A stretch of 64,000 nt of DNA from an uncultured Holophagaceae bacterium. GTDB taxonomy: Bacteria > Acidobacteriota > Holophagae > Holophagales > Holophagaceae. The notes under the pieces are model-generated. The model worked only from the letters and a program-made list of their open reading frames with translations, was not told the DNA's origin and made no database searches. A program made the position numbers and the translations under genes. Positions 17,253 through 26,551 of this stretch are shown here, one piece after another (the first letter of the stretch is position 1; each line of letters starts with the position of its first letter). The DNA is taken from NCBI GenBank assembly GCA_903840385.1, contig CAIMFT010000158.1, positions 1 to 64,000 on the forward strand. Reading direction: 5' to 3'.

Positions 17253-19022
17253 CTACCAGAGGCCCAGGACCTTCCACCACAGGCCGCCCACGCCCACCCA
17301 GATGACGATGTTCACGACGCTGATGAGCAGGCCCATGCGCCACCAGGTACCCAGCTCCACATAGCCTGTGCCGAAGAGCACCGGCGCTGGTCCCGTCCCG
17401 TAGTGCGTCATGCCGGCGAACAGGTTGCTGAAGAAGGCCAGCACCAGGGCGGCCAGCACCGGGGGAGCGCCGGCGACGATGGAGACGCCCAGGAAGGCCG
17501 CATACATGGAGGCCACGTGGGCCGTGTTGCTGGCGAAGAAGTAGTGGCTGTAGAAGTACACCAGCGCCAGCACCAGGAAGGCGAAGAGCCAGCCGTGTCC
17601 GGCGACCATGCCGCCCATGGTCTTGCTGAACCAGGGCACCATGCCCAGCTTGTTGAGGAAGCTGGCCATCATCACCAGGGCCGCAAACCACACCAGCGTG
17701 TCCCAGGCACCGGTCTCAGCCTTGATGTCCTCCCAGTTGAGGACGCCCGTGAGCAGCAGCACCGCCAGGCCTGCCAGGGCAGAGGTGGTGGCGTTGATGT
17801 CCCCCAGCTGCTTGGCGAAGATCCAGAGCACCAGCAGCATCACGAAGACGCCGAGCATCATCCACTCCTGGCGCTTGATGGGGCCCAGGTCGCGCAGGTG
17901 GCCCTTGGCCATTTCCACCGCCTCGGGGGTCTCGGTGATCTCCGGGCGCATGAGCTTGTAGATCAGGAGGGGGACCAGGATCAGGGCCACGAGGCCCGGA
18001 ACCAGGGCCGCCAGGGCCCACCCGCCCCAGGTGATGTTCACCTTGAGGTCGCCCGCCAGCTTCTGGGCCAGAGGATTGGCAGCCATGGCCGTGAGGAACA
18101 TGGCGCTGGTGATGCAGTTCACCTGATAGGCCGTCAGGGTCAGGAAGGCGCCCATCTTCTTTGAGCTGGCGTCCCCGGGGTTGCTGCCGTAGGCGCGGGC
18201 CAGGGAGGCCATGATGGGCATGATGATGCCGCCACCCCGGGCCGTGTTGCTGGGGATGGCGGGAGCCAGAACGAGGTCCGTGGCCGCCAGGCCGTAGCTG
18301 AGGCCGAGGGTGCGCCGGCCCAGCAGGGCCATGAAGGAATAGGCGATGCGGGCGCCGAGGCCGGTCTTGATGAAGCCGCGGGAAATAAAGAACGCCAGCA
18401 CAATGAGCCAGATCACCACGTCTGAGAAACCACTCATGGAGTCGGCGATGCTGAGGGTGCCGCTGAGGGCCGTCACGGCGATGCCGATCATGGCCACGGC
18501 GCCCATGGGCAGGGCCTTCAGGATGATGCCGGCGATGGTGGTAACGAAGATGGCGAAGAGGTGGAGGCCCTTTACCCAGTCCGCCTTGCGCTTGGTCTCG
18601 GCTTCCACCTTGGCCTTGGCATCGGCCTCGGCCTTCACCTTGGCGTCTGCGTCAGCCTTGACCTTGGCGGCGGCTTCCACCTTCAGGCGGGCCTCGTCAT
18701 CGGCCTGGGCCTTGGCGGCGAGCTGGGCCTTGGTCAGGGGCTTGGCCGGTGCGGCAGGTGCTGCCGCAGGCTTGGCCGGGGCCGCCGCTGCGGGCTTGGC
18801 TTCGGGTTTGGGTGCGGGCTTGGCTGCTGGGGGGGCGGCGGGCTTGGCGGCCACCGGCACACCGGCAAAGACCTTCGCATCGGGTACAGGGACCACGCCG
18901 GGCAGCCCAAAGTAGAGCACCAGGCCCAGGGCCAGGGTGGCCAGGGCGGGCAGGGGGCGGGCGCCCTGCCAGCCGGGCAGGTCTCCAGACGGAACCGCTC
19001 CGGAATTGGAATCAACACGCAT
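17253..19022 (-). CDS. DASS/SLC13-family anion:sodium symporter with Ala/Lys/Pro-rich N-terminal insertion
   Basis: Multiple TM segments; SNTARGGGIIMPIMASLARAYGSNPGD, FLTAMAANPLAQ; start at MRVDSNSG (19022). Confidence 0.85.
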   Translation of the reverse strand: MRVDSNSGAVPSGDLPGWQGARPLPALATLALGLVLYFGLPGVVPVPDAKVFAGVPVAAKPAAPPAAKPAPKPEAKPAAAAPAKPAAAPAAPAKPLTKAQLAAKAQADDEARLKVEAAAKVKADADAKVKAEADAKAKVEAETKRKADWVKGLHLFAIFVTTIAGIILKALPMGAVAMIGIAVTALSGTLSIADSMSGFSDVVIWLIVLAFFISRGFIKTGLGARIAYSFMALLGRRTLGLSYGLAATDLVLAPAIPSNTARGGGIIMPIMASLARAYGSNPGDASSKKMGAFLTLTAYQVNCITSAMFLTAMAANPLAQKLAGDLKVNITWGGWALAALVPGLVALILVPLLIYKLMRPEITETPEAVEMAKGHLRDLGPIKRQEWMMLGVFVMLLVLWIFAKQLGDINATTSALAGLAVLLLTGVLNWEDIKAETGAWDTLVWFAALVMMASFLNKLGMVPWFSKTMGGMVAGHGWLFAFLVLALVYFYSHYFFASNTAHVASMYAAFLGVSIVAGAPPVLAALVLAFFSNLFAGMTHYGTGPAPVLFGTGYVELGTWWRMGLLISVVNIVIWVGVGGLWWKVLGLW

Positions 19023-19158
19023 GGGTGTCCTCCTCGGGAAGGCTTGCGGGGCATACTTTACTCTTTTAATGCATGCAGGGAAGTCCATTTCCTACTTTCC
19101 GGTAATCTTTAAGCTGCGCCTCTGGCGCACGCTCCGTTTTTCTTCTGAGGAGGTCCCT

Positions 19159-20214
19159 GTGCGTGACTACCGCATCGCTGTGATTCCGGGTGATGGCATC
19201 GGCAAGGAAGTTGTGCCCGAAGGCATCCGTGTGCTGGACGCCGCAGCAGACAAGCATGGGCTTCGCTTCCACTGGGAGGCCTTCCCCTGGTCCTGCGAGA
19301 CCTACCTCGAGACCGGCCGCATGATGCCCGAGGATGGCCTGGACCAGATCCGCCACCACGATGCCATCTTCCTCGGCGCCGTGGGCTTTCCGGGCGTCCC
19401 GGACCATGTCTCCCTGTGGGGCCTGCTCATCCCCATCCGCCGGGGCTTCCGGCAGTACGCCAACCTGCGGCCCGTGAAGCTCATGCCTGGTGTGCCCTGC
19501 CCCCTGGCGGGGCGGCAGGTGGGCGACATCGACTTCATGGTGGTGCGGGAGAACAACGAGGGCGAGTACTCCAGCATCGGTGGGCGCCTCTACGAGGGCA
19601 CGGACCAGGAGATGGCCGTGCAGCAGAGTGTCTTCACCCGCCAGGGCGTGGACCGCATCCTGAAGGTGGCCTTCGACATCGCCCAGTCGCGGCCGAAGAA
19701 GCACCTCACGTCGGCCACCAAGTCCAACGGCATCGCCATCACCATGCCCTACTGGGATGAGCGCGTGAAGGCCATGGGGGCAGCCTATCCCGAGGTGAAG
19801 GTCGATCAGTTCCATGTGGACATCCTCACCGCCCACTTCGTGCGCAACCCCCACTGGTTTGACGTGGTGGTGGGGTCGAACCTCTTCGGCGACATCCTGT
19901 CGGATCTGGGCCCCGCCTGCACGGGCACCATCGCCATCGCCCCCAGCGCGAACCTCAACCCCGAGCGGGAGTATCCCTCCATGTTTGAACCGGTCCATGG
20001 CTCGGCGCCGGACATCTACGGCAAGGGCATCGCCAACCCCGTGGGCCAGATCTGGGCCGGGGCCATGATGCTCGACCACCTGGGCTGTCCCGAGGCCGCC
20101 GCCTCCGTCATGGCGGCCATCGAGAAGGTGCTGGCCGAAGGTCCCCGCACCCCCGACATGGGCGGCACGGCCTCCACCGCCGACATGGGCAAGGCCATCG
20201 CCGCCGCCGTCTAG
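19159..20214 (+). CDS. Tartrate dehydrogenase / D-malate dehydrogenase (decarboxylating), isopropylmalate-dehydrogenase family
   Basis: GTG start after GGAGG; IAVIPGDGIGKEVVPEGIRVL, DFMVVRENNEGEYSSIGGR, DILTAHFVRNP, GSNLFGDILSDLG, EPVHGSAPDIYGKGIANP. Confidence 0.88.
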   Translation: MRDYRIAVIPGDGIGKEVVPEGIRVLDAAADKHGLRFHWEAFPWSCETYLETGRMMPEDGLDQIRHHDAIFLGAVGFPGVPDHVSLWGLLIPIRRGFRQYANLRPVKLMPGVPCPLAGRQVGDIDFMVVRENNEGEYSSIGGRLYEGTDQEMAVQQSVFTRQGVDRILKVAFDIAQSRPKKHLTSATKSNGIAITMPYWDERVKAMGAAYPEVKVDQFHVDILTAHFVRNPHWFDVVVGSNLFGDILSDLGPACTGTIAIAPSANLNPEREYPSMFEPVHGSAPDIYGKGIANPVGQIWAGAMMLDHLGCPEAAASVMAAIEKVLAEGPRTPDMGGTASTADMGKAIAAAV

Positions 20215-20267
20215 CCTCCCAAGGGGGCGGCCTACACCGGAGGGATTTCAACCCCAGCCATTTCCAC

Positions 20268-20313
20268 CTCCAAATCAATAGGCCCCCAACAACGGGGGCC
20301 TATTGATTTGGAG
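20268..20313. terminator. 20-bp perfect hairpin shared by convergent dehydrogenase gene and tRNA-Gly
   Basis: CTCCAAATCAATAGGCCCCC-AACAAC-GGGGGCCTATTGATTTGGAG. Confidence 0.75.
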
Positions 20314-20383
20314 CGGGCGATCGGGATTGAACCGACGACATTCAGCTTGGGAAGCTGACGTTCTACCACTGAACTACGCCCGC
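20309..20383 (-). tRNA. tRNA-Gly (anticodon CCC), CCA encoded
   Basis: GCGGGCGTAGTTCAGTGGTAGAACGTCAGCTTCCCAAGCTGAATGTCGTCGGTTCAATCCCGATCGCCCGCTCCA; cloverleaf folds. Confidence 0.95.
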
Positions 20384-20429
20384 GGCAGGGGTCCATCCTA
20401 GCGCAGGTGGCCTCCCGAGGGCCAGCCCA

Positions 20430-21146
20430 TCAGCCCAGGTAGGCGGCGATGACGCGCTCGTTGCGGCTCAGCTCGGCGGGGGTGCCCTCGACGGCGATGC
20501 GGCCGCGCTCCATGACGTAGGCGTAGTCAGCCACTTCCAATGCGCTCTTGGCGAACTGCTCCACCAGCAGGAGGGTGATGCCCTCGGCCTTGAGGCGGCT
20601 GATGGTGCGGAAGACCTCCTGCACGATCACGGGGGCGAGGCCCATGGAGGGCTCATCCAGCAGCATGACCTTGGGGCGGGCCATGAGGGCGCGGCCAATG
20701 GCGAGCATCTGCTGCTCGCCGCCAGAGAGGGTGCCGGCGGCCTGGCCGCTGCGCTCCCGGAGCTTCGGGAACAGGTCGTAGACCCGGTCCAGATCGGCGC
20801 TGGCCTTGGCCCGGTAGCCCAGGAAGCGGGGCAGGCGGGAGTAGGCTCCCAGCAGCAGGTTGTCCTCCACCGAGAGCGGTCCGAAGACCTTGCGCCCCTC
20901 GGGGGAGTGGGCTAGGCCCAGGCGGGCGATGGCGGAGGCGTCGAGGCCCTGCACTTCCTTGCCATCCAGCACCACCCGGCCCTTGGTGGGGTGGATGCCG
21001 CCGGAGATGGCCCGCATGGTGGTGGTCTTGCCGGCGCCATTGGCGCCGATGAGGGCCACCACGGTACCGGGCTTCACCGCCAGGGTGGTGCCGGTCAGCA
21101 CCTCGCTGGCACCGTAGCCCGCATGGAGATCTTCCACCAGCAGCAT
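20430..21146 (-). CDS. livF: Branched-chain amino acid ABC transporter ATP-binding protein LivF
   Basis: LIGANGAGKTTTMRAISG, LSGGEQQMLAIGRALMARPKVMLLDEPSMGLAP. Confidence 0.93.
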   Translation of the reverse strand: MLLVEDLHAGYGASEVLTGTTLAVKPGTVVALIGANGAGKTTTMRAISGGIHPTKGRVVLDGKEVQGLDASAIARLGLAHSPEGRKVFGPLSVEDNLLLGAYSRLPRFLGYRAKASADLDRVYDLFPKLRERSGQAAGTLSGGEQQMLAIGRALMARPKVMLLDEPSMGLAPVIVQEVFRTISRLKAEGITLLLVEQFAKSALEVADYAYVMERGRIAVEGTPAELSRNERVIAAYLG

Positions 21147-21156
21147 GGGAGCCTCC

Positions 21157-23112
21157 TTAGGCGGGCTGCGGCGCAGGGCCGCCGTCGAGTTGGGGTTCTG
21201 GCGGCTGGCCCAGGTAGGCCTCCACCACCTTGGGGTGGCGCTTGACCTCTTCCGGTGTGCCCTCGGCGATGATCCTGCCGCCGTCCAGCACCGTCACCAT
21301 GTCACAGAGCTCGCTGACCACATCCATGTGGTGCTCGATGAGGATGATCGAGACGCCCCGCTGGTGGATCTTCTGGATGATGGCGATCTGCTGGAGCATG
21401 TCCGGATGGGCCAGGCCGGCGGCGGGCTCGTCAAGGATGAGCAGGTCAGGCTTGCGGGCCAGGGCCCGGGCGATCTCGAGGAAGCGCTGGGCGCCGTAGG
21501 TGAGGTCCTTGGCCTTGGTGAGGGCCTGGTCGCGCAGACCGATGAGCTCCAGGAGGGCCAGGGCTTCGGCCTGGGCCCGGCGCTCCTCGCCCCTGGCCAA
21601 GCCGAAGAGCACCATGGGCAGGGAGCTCTGGTAGACACCCTTGAGGGCCACCAGGATGTTCTCCATGGCCGTGAGCTCACCGAAGAGCTGGAGGTTCTGG
21701 AAGGTGCGGGCCACCCCGGCCTGGGCCACCCGGAAGAGGCTGCCGGAGGGCAGCACCACGCCACGCAGGGCGATGGTGCCGTCGGTGGGGGTGTAGAGCC
21801 CGGAGATCACATTCACGACGGTGCTCTTGCCGGAGCCGTTGGGGCCGATGAGGCCGTGGATGCTGCCGGAGCGGACCGTCATGGTGAGGCCATCCACGGC
21901 CTTCACGCCCCCGAAGTAGCGCTTGAGGTCGTCGATGACGAGCAGGGGGGTGCCATCCGAAGGCCGCAGGGGCAGGACCGCATCGATGTCGGCGGGCTCG
22001 GGCAGGGGGGCATGGGGCACGCGGAAGAGCTTGGCCAGGAAGATGGCCAGGAAGCCCATGAGGCCCTCGGGCAGGCCCACCACGACGGAGAAGAGCATCA
22101 GGGAGAAGATGGCCTTGCGCCAGTCTTCGGTGTTTGGCACGAAGAGCCCACCCACCACGAGGATGCCCATGGCCACCACCGGTGCGAGGGCCTGGAAGGG
22201 CCGGGTGGTCTTCTTGTAGAGCCCCTGCAGGCCCGCCGCCAGGGCCGCTGCGAAGCCCAGGCCGGAGAAGACCTGGAAGAGCAGGCGGTTCGAGAGCAGG
22301 TTGGGCAACAGGACGATGACCGAGGCACCGACAAAGGCACCCCAGAGGCTCTTGCGGCCCCCCAGCACCACGCCCAGCAGCAGGATGATCATCAGGTCGT
22401 AGGTGAAGCTCTGGGGCTGGAGGTACTGGAAGTTGAAGGCATAGAGGCCACCGGCCAGGCCGCCCAGGCCAGAGCCCAGGGCGAAGGCCGCCACCTTGTG
22501 CCGGTATGTCCCCACACCCATGGCGTCCGTGGCGATGGGGCTGTCCCGCAGGGCCTCGAAGGCCCGCCCCCACTGAGAGGCCAGCAGGTTCCGCATGAGC
22601 ATCCACACCACGGCCAGGAGCGCCATGCAGAGCCAGTAGAAGAGGGGCGGCGTCAGGACCTGGCCGAAGATGGGAGGACGGTTCAAGCTGAGGCCCTGGG
22701 CACCGCCGGTGAGTCCTTCCAGTTCGTTCAGTGCCGTGGTGCTGAGGGCGGAGAAGCTGAGGGTGGCCAGGGCGAACTGAGGCCCTTCCAGGCGCAGGGC
22801 AGGGAGGGCCAGCAGGCCACCCAGCAGCAGGCCAACGGCCAGGGCCGCAAGGAGGGCGGGGGCCATGCCCAGGCCCAGCTTGGTGACCACGAGGCCGGCC
22901 GTGTAGGCGCCCAGGCCGAGGAAGGCGACATGGGCGAGGTTCACCTGGCCCAGGTAGCCCACGGTGACATCCAGCCCGATGAGGAGGATGCCGTAGATGG
23001 CCAGCAGCGTGAGCAGGCCCAGGGCGTAGGGGTTCACCACCCACAGGGGGATCATGGCCAGGAGGCCAAAGACCACAAGCTCGGCACCGCGGAGGAGGAG
23101 GATGCGCTTCAT
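21157..23112 (-). CDS. livMG: Fused branched-chain amino acid ABC permease (LivM) and ATPase (LivG)
   Basis: N-terminal LivM TM domain (GLDVTVGYLGQVNLAHVAFLGLGAYTAG); C-terminal LivG (LIGPNGSGKSTVVNVISGLYTPTDG, DEPAAGLAH) in one 651-aa ORF. Confidence 0.92.
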   Translation of the reverse strand: MKRILLLRGAELVVFGLLAMIPLWVVNPYALGLLTLLAIYGILLIGLDVTVGYLGQVNLAHVAFLGLGAYTAGLVVTKLGLGMAPALLAALAVGLLLGGLLALPALRLEGPQFALATLSFSALSTTALNELEGLTGGAQGLSLNRPPIFGQVLTPPLFYWLCMALLAVVWMLMRNLLASQWGRAFEALRDSPIATDAMGVGTYRHKVAAFALGSGLGGLAGGLYAFNFQYLQPQSFTYDLMIILLLGVVLGGRKSLWGAFVGASVIVLLPNLLSNRLLFQVFSGLGFAAALAAGLQGLYKKTTRPFQALAPVVAMGILVVGGLFVPNTEDWRKAIFSLMLFSVVVGLPEGLMGFLAIFLAKLFRVPHAPLPEPADIDAVLPLRPSDGTPLLVIDDLKRYFGGVKAVDGLTMTVRSGSIHGLIGPNGSGKSTVVNVISGLYTPTDGTIALRGVVLPSGSLFRVAQAGVARTFQNLQLFGELTAMENILVALKGVYQSSLPMVLFGLARGEERRAQAEALALLELIGLRDQALTKAKDLTYGAQRFLEIARALARKPDLLILDEPAAGLAHPDMLQQIAIIQKIHQRGVSIILIEHHMDVVSELCDMVTVLDGGRIIAEGTPEEVKRHPKVVEAYLGQPPEPQLDGGPAPQPA

Positions 23113-23122
23113 CGACGTCTCC

Positions 23123-24025
23123 TCACACTTTCCGGATCGTGGCTTTGCCGAACACGCCCGTGGGCCGCAGGGCCAGGGCGAGGATCAGCAGGACCAGGCC
23201 AGGTGCTTCGCGCCAGCCGCTACCCAGGTAGAAGCTCGCCAGGCTCTCCAGGGCCCCCAGGAACATGCCCACGAGGACCACGCCGAAGCCCGAGTCCAGG
23301 CCCGCCACAACGGCCACGGAGAACGCCTTGAGGATGATGGCCGAGGCCATGGTGGGACCCACGGTGGTGATGGGGGAGACCAGGATGCCGGCCAGGGCTG
23401 CCACCGAGCCGGACAGGCCATAGGACAGCATGACCGTACGAGTGGCGCTGATGCCCATGAGCTCAGCGGCATCGCGGTCGGCAGACACCGCCTCGAAGGC
23501 CTTGCCCAGCAGGGTCTTGCGCTTGAGCAGCTCGATGAGACCCATGATGCCGAGGACGCCAACGGCTACGGCCACCTCTCGGGGACCAATGGCAAGACCC
23601 AGCACATGGAAGGGCTCTTCCGGAATCGGAGTGGGGAAGGGGCGGTCATCCCGACCCCAGATGTTTTCGGCCGCCGAGAAGAAGAACAGGCCGAGGATGA
23701 TGCTGAGCAGGATCCAGCCTTCGCTCTTCTGCTCCAGGGCGAGCCGCACGCCGGCCCGCTCCACCACGAGGCCCATGATGGCCCCGAAGATCAGCCCGCC
23801 GGGGACCATCAACCCATAGGAAAGGCCCAGGCCCCAGTGCTGGGAGAGGCCCAGGTTAGTGAGGGTCAGGCTGAAGAACGCCGACACCATGACCAGCTCG
23901 CCCTGGCCGAAGTTGATGCTCTTGCTGGTGGCGTAGGTGAGCTGGAAGCCGTAGGCAATGAGGGCGTAGACCAGCCCCATCAGCGCGCCGCTGATGGCCA
24001 TCTGTCCAATGATCGCTGCGTTCAT
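23123..24025 (-). CDS. livH: Branched-chain amino acid ABC permease LivH
   Basis: MNAAIIGQMAISGALMGLVYALIAYGFQLTYATSKSINFGQGELVM. Confidence 0.9.
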   Translation of the reverse strand: MNAAIIGQMAISGALMGLVYALIAYGFQLTYATSKSINFGQGELVMVSAFFSLTLTNLGLSQHWGLGLSYGLMVPGGLIFGAIMGLVVERAGVRLALEQKSEGWILLSIILGLFFFSAAENIWGRDDRPFPTPIPEEPFHVLGLAIGPREVAVAVGVLGIMGLIELLKRKTLLGKAFEAVSADRDAAELMGISATRTVMLSYGLSGSVAALAGILVSPITTVGPTMASAIILKAFSVAVVAGLDSGFGVVLVGMFLGALESLASFYLGSGWREAPGLVLLILALALRPTGVFGKATIRKV

Positions 24026-24054
24026 AACAGGCCCATTTCTGGAAGCAGAGGAAA

Positions 24055-24080
24055 ATCCGGGGGGCCGAAGCCCCCCGGAT
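24055..24080 (-). promoter_or_regulatory. Intercistronic C(UUCG)G-type hairpin between livK-like and livH
   Basis: Minus strand ATCCGGGGGGC-TTCG-GCCCCCCGGAT, 11-bp stem; no T-tract. Confidence 0.7.
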
Positions 24081-24095
24081 CGGCGAGTGCGGGAC

Positions 24096-25343
24096 CTACT
24101 TCTTCTTGGTCTTGGCAGGGGTCGCCGTGGTGGCCGACTTGATGAGGCGGGCGCGGTCGGCATCGTTACCGAACACCACCTTGCCGTCCTTGACCATGCC
24201 CATGACCGTCTGCTCGCGGCGGAAGGCCTCGTGAGTTGTCACGTCCGCGGGATCCCACTTGGTGAAGGGGTGGTTCCAGGTGGCGATGACACCCTTCACT
24301 GGCTCCTTCAGGTCTTCCAGGGCTTCCTTGATCTTCTTGGTGTCCGTGCTGCCGGCCTGCTTGATGGCGGCGGCCATGAGGTAGACGCTGTCGTAGCCCT
24401 GGGCAGCGGCCACGGGGGAGGGGATGCGGTCCACCTTGTAGGTCTTGTGGTAGCCATCGATGAAGGCCTTGGCCTTGGGGGTGATGGGCTCTTCAATGAA
24501 GGTCTGGGGCATGAGGGTGCCGTTGCCGTTCTTGCCGGCGTTGTCGATGAAGTTGGACATGGAGAGCGTCCAGCCGCCGATGAGGGGAGCCTTGATGCCG
24601 ATCTTGGCCATGCCATTGGAGACGGCGGCCAGCTCAGGGCCGATGCCCCAGATCAGGATCGCCTGGGCGCCGGCCGACTTGGCCCGCAGCAGCTGGGCGG
24701 TCATGTCCTTGTCGCCGATGTTGAACTTCTCCTGGGCCACCACCTCGAGCTTGTTGCCCTGCTTCTTGATCTGGTCCAGCATGTCGTCGCGGCCGGAGAC
24801 GCCGTAGTTGGTGGAGTCGAAGACCACGGCCACCTTGGTGAACTTGCGGTTGATGGCTTCCTCGACCACCATGGCCGCCTGGATGCCGTCATGGGCGGCG
24901 AAGCGGAAGATGGAGAGATCCTTGACGCCGGCCTTGCTCCACTGGGTCATGGAGGCGGAGCCTGCGGCGGGGCAGATGATCTTGGTGACGCCCTTTTCCA
25001 TCAGGTGCTTGTCGCCGGCCATGCAGACGCCGGTGTTCACGGTGCCAATGACGCCGGAGAGGTCGCTCATGGCGGCCAGCTCCTGGGCGATGAGGGCGCC
25101 GCGCTCGTTCTTGGCCTCGTCATCGCGCTCGATGATCTCGATCTTCATCTTCTTGGCGCCCACCTGGATGCCACCCGCCGCATTGATCTCGGCAATGGCG
25201 AGCTTGGAGCCGTCCCGAGCGGACACGCCCATGGGCGCGGAGCCGCCGCTGAAGGGGCCGGTGAGGGCGATCTTGACGGTGTCGGCTGCGCTCAGGCCAC
25301 TGGCGGCCAGCAGCATCATGGCGACTGCGGTTTGTCTGATCAT
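24096..25343 (-). CDS. livK: Branched-chain amino acid ABC substrate-binding protein
   Basis: Signal peptide; TVKIALTGPFSGGSAPMGVSARDGSKLAIAEINAAGGIQVGAKKMKIE. Confidence 0.9.
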   Translation of the reverse strand: MIRQTAVAMMLLAASGLSAADTVKIALTGPFSGGSAPMGVSARDGSKLAIAEINAAGGIQVGAKKMKIEIIERDDEAKNERGALIAQELAAMSDLSGVIGTVNTGVCMAGDKHLMEKGVTKIICPAAGSASMTQWSKAGVKDLSIFRFAAHDGIQAAMVVEEAINRKFTKVAVVFDSTNYGVSGRDDMLDQIKKQGNKLEVVAQEKFNIGDKDMTAQLLRAKSAGAQAILIWGIGPELAAVSNGMAKIGIKAPLIGGWTLSMSNFIDNAGKNGNGTLMPQTFIEEPITPKAKAFIDGYHKTYKVDRIPSPVAAAQGYDSVYLMAAAIKQAGSTDTKKIKEALEDLKEPVKGVIATWNHPFTKWDPADVTTHEAFRREQTVMGMVKDGKVVFGNDADRARLIKSATTATPAKTKKK

Positions 25344-25430
25344 GGTTCCTCCTTGGAGGCGGAAGGTGGAAGGGGACAGTTGGGCGCAAGCATAGCCTCC
25401 CCTGGGGTTGCCGGGAAGGCTAGGGATTCA

Positions 25431-26474
25431 CTACGAAGGGGTGATTTGCTCCAGGCGGGTGATCACCCAACCCAGCAGGTCACTGCCACCCAGGACCGAC
25501 TGCTCCGCCACCCAGAGCGGCAGGTTCAGAACTGCCGCGTGGGCGGGGCCGAGTTTTACGGAGTCCTTCGCCGTGCAGACTAGCCATTCTGCGCCCTCGG
25601 CCTGGGCGCGATACTGGAAGCGGCGGAGGTCCACAGTGGACGGCGCCCGGTGATCCGGCAGGCTGTGGGTGCCCACCCAGGCCTGGCCAGCCAGGAGCAG
25701 GTCTGCATAAAAAGCTTCCGGGTGACCCAGGCCGCACCAGGCGAAGGCCGGTCCGGCCTCGGGCAGGGGCAGGGGGGCCACCTCGCCAGAGGGCCACCGT
25801 CGGAGGCCGCCCAGGGCAAAGTCGATCCAGAAGATGGGGCCACCGGAGCCAACCTTTTCCCACCAGGCCAGGACGGCCGCGCGGTCCTCCACGCGGGCCG
25901 CCCGGGTCACCACCAGGGCGTGGGCGCGGCGGGCGCTGGTCTGGGGCTCCCGCAGGTCCCCGAGGGGCAGCATGTGGCCGTCTCCCCAGAGCCGGACGCC
26001 ATCCAGGAGCAGCAGGTCCAGGTCCCGGTGGAGGGCCCGGTGCTGGAAGCCATCGTCCAGCAACAGGGTGCGCAGACCCGGTCGCTGGGCCAGGGCCCTC
26101 AGGGCTGCTGCATGGCGCTGCCGTCCCACCACGACCCGCTCAGGGCCCAGGGCGCGGGCCAGCAGGAGGGGCTCGTCCCCCGTCAGGCTGGGGTCCGAGT
26201 CCGGCTCGACACTCATGGGATCCACCGGCCTCCGGCCACCATAGCCCCGGGACAGGACGGCATTGGACCACCCGGCGGCCTCCAGGCCCTGGGCCAGGAA
26301 GAGCGTGAGGGGTGTCTTGCCTGTGCCACCAGCGCTGAGGTTGCCCAGAGAGACCACGGGCACCGCCGCCCGGGTGGCCCGGCTGGGGTGGGCATCGAAG
26401 CTCCAGTTCCGGGCGCGCACCACGGCCCCATAGAGGGGAGCCAGGGGCGCGGCCATTAGGCGCAGAATGGACAT
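25431..26474 (-). CDS. lpxK: Tetraacyldisaccharide 4'-kinase
   Basis: VVSLGNLSAGGTGKTPLTLFLAQGL, LSRGYGG, LLLDDGFQHRALHRDLDLLLLD. Confidence 0.95.
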   Translation of the reverse strand: MSILRLMAAPLAPLYGAVVRARNWSFDAHPSRATRAAVPVVSLGNLSAGGTGKTPLTLFLAQGLEAAGWSNAVLSRGYGGRRPVDPMSVEPDSDPSLTGDEPLLLARALGPERVVVGRQRHAAALRALAQRPGLRTLLLDDGFQHRALHRDLDLLLLDGVRLWGDGHMLPLGDLREPQTSARRAHALVVTRAARVEDRAAVLAWWEKVGSGGPIFWIDFALGGLRRWPSGEVAPLPLPEAGPAFAWCGLGHPEAFYADLLLAGQAWVGTHSLPDHRAPSTVDLRRFQYRAQAEGAEWLVCTAKDSVKLGPAHAAVLNLPLWVAEQSVLGGSDLLGWVITRLEQITPS

Positions 26475-26551
26475 GGACTAGAGTGTCCAACCAAATCCCG
26501 ACGAGGTCACGAGGGGTTTTGATTGAACACCCTTGCTGTACCGGAGGAACC

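Noticed and set aside
21145-23331. 728-aa plus-strand ORF opposite livMG
   Set aside because: Antisense artefact; G/Q/H/E-rich and without motifs, whereas livMG is unambiguous.
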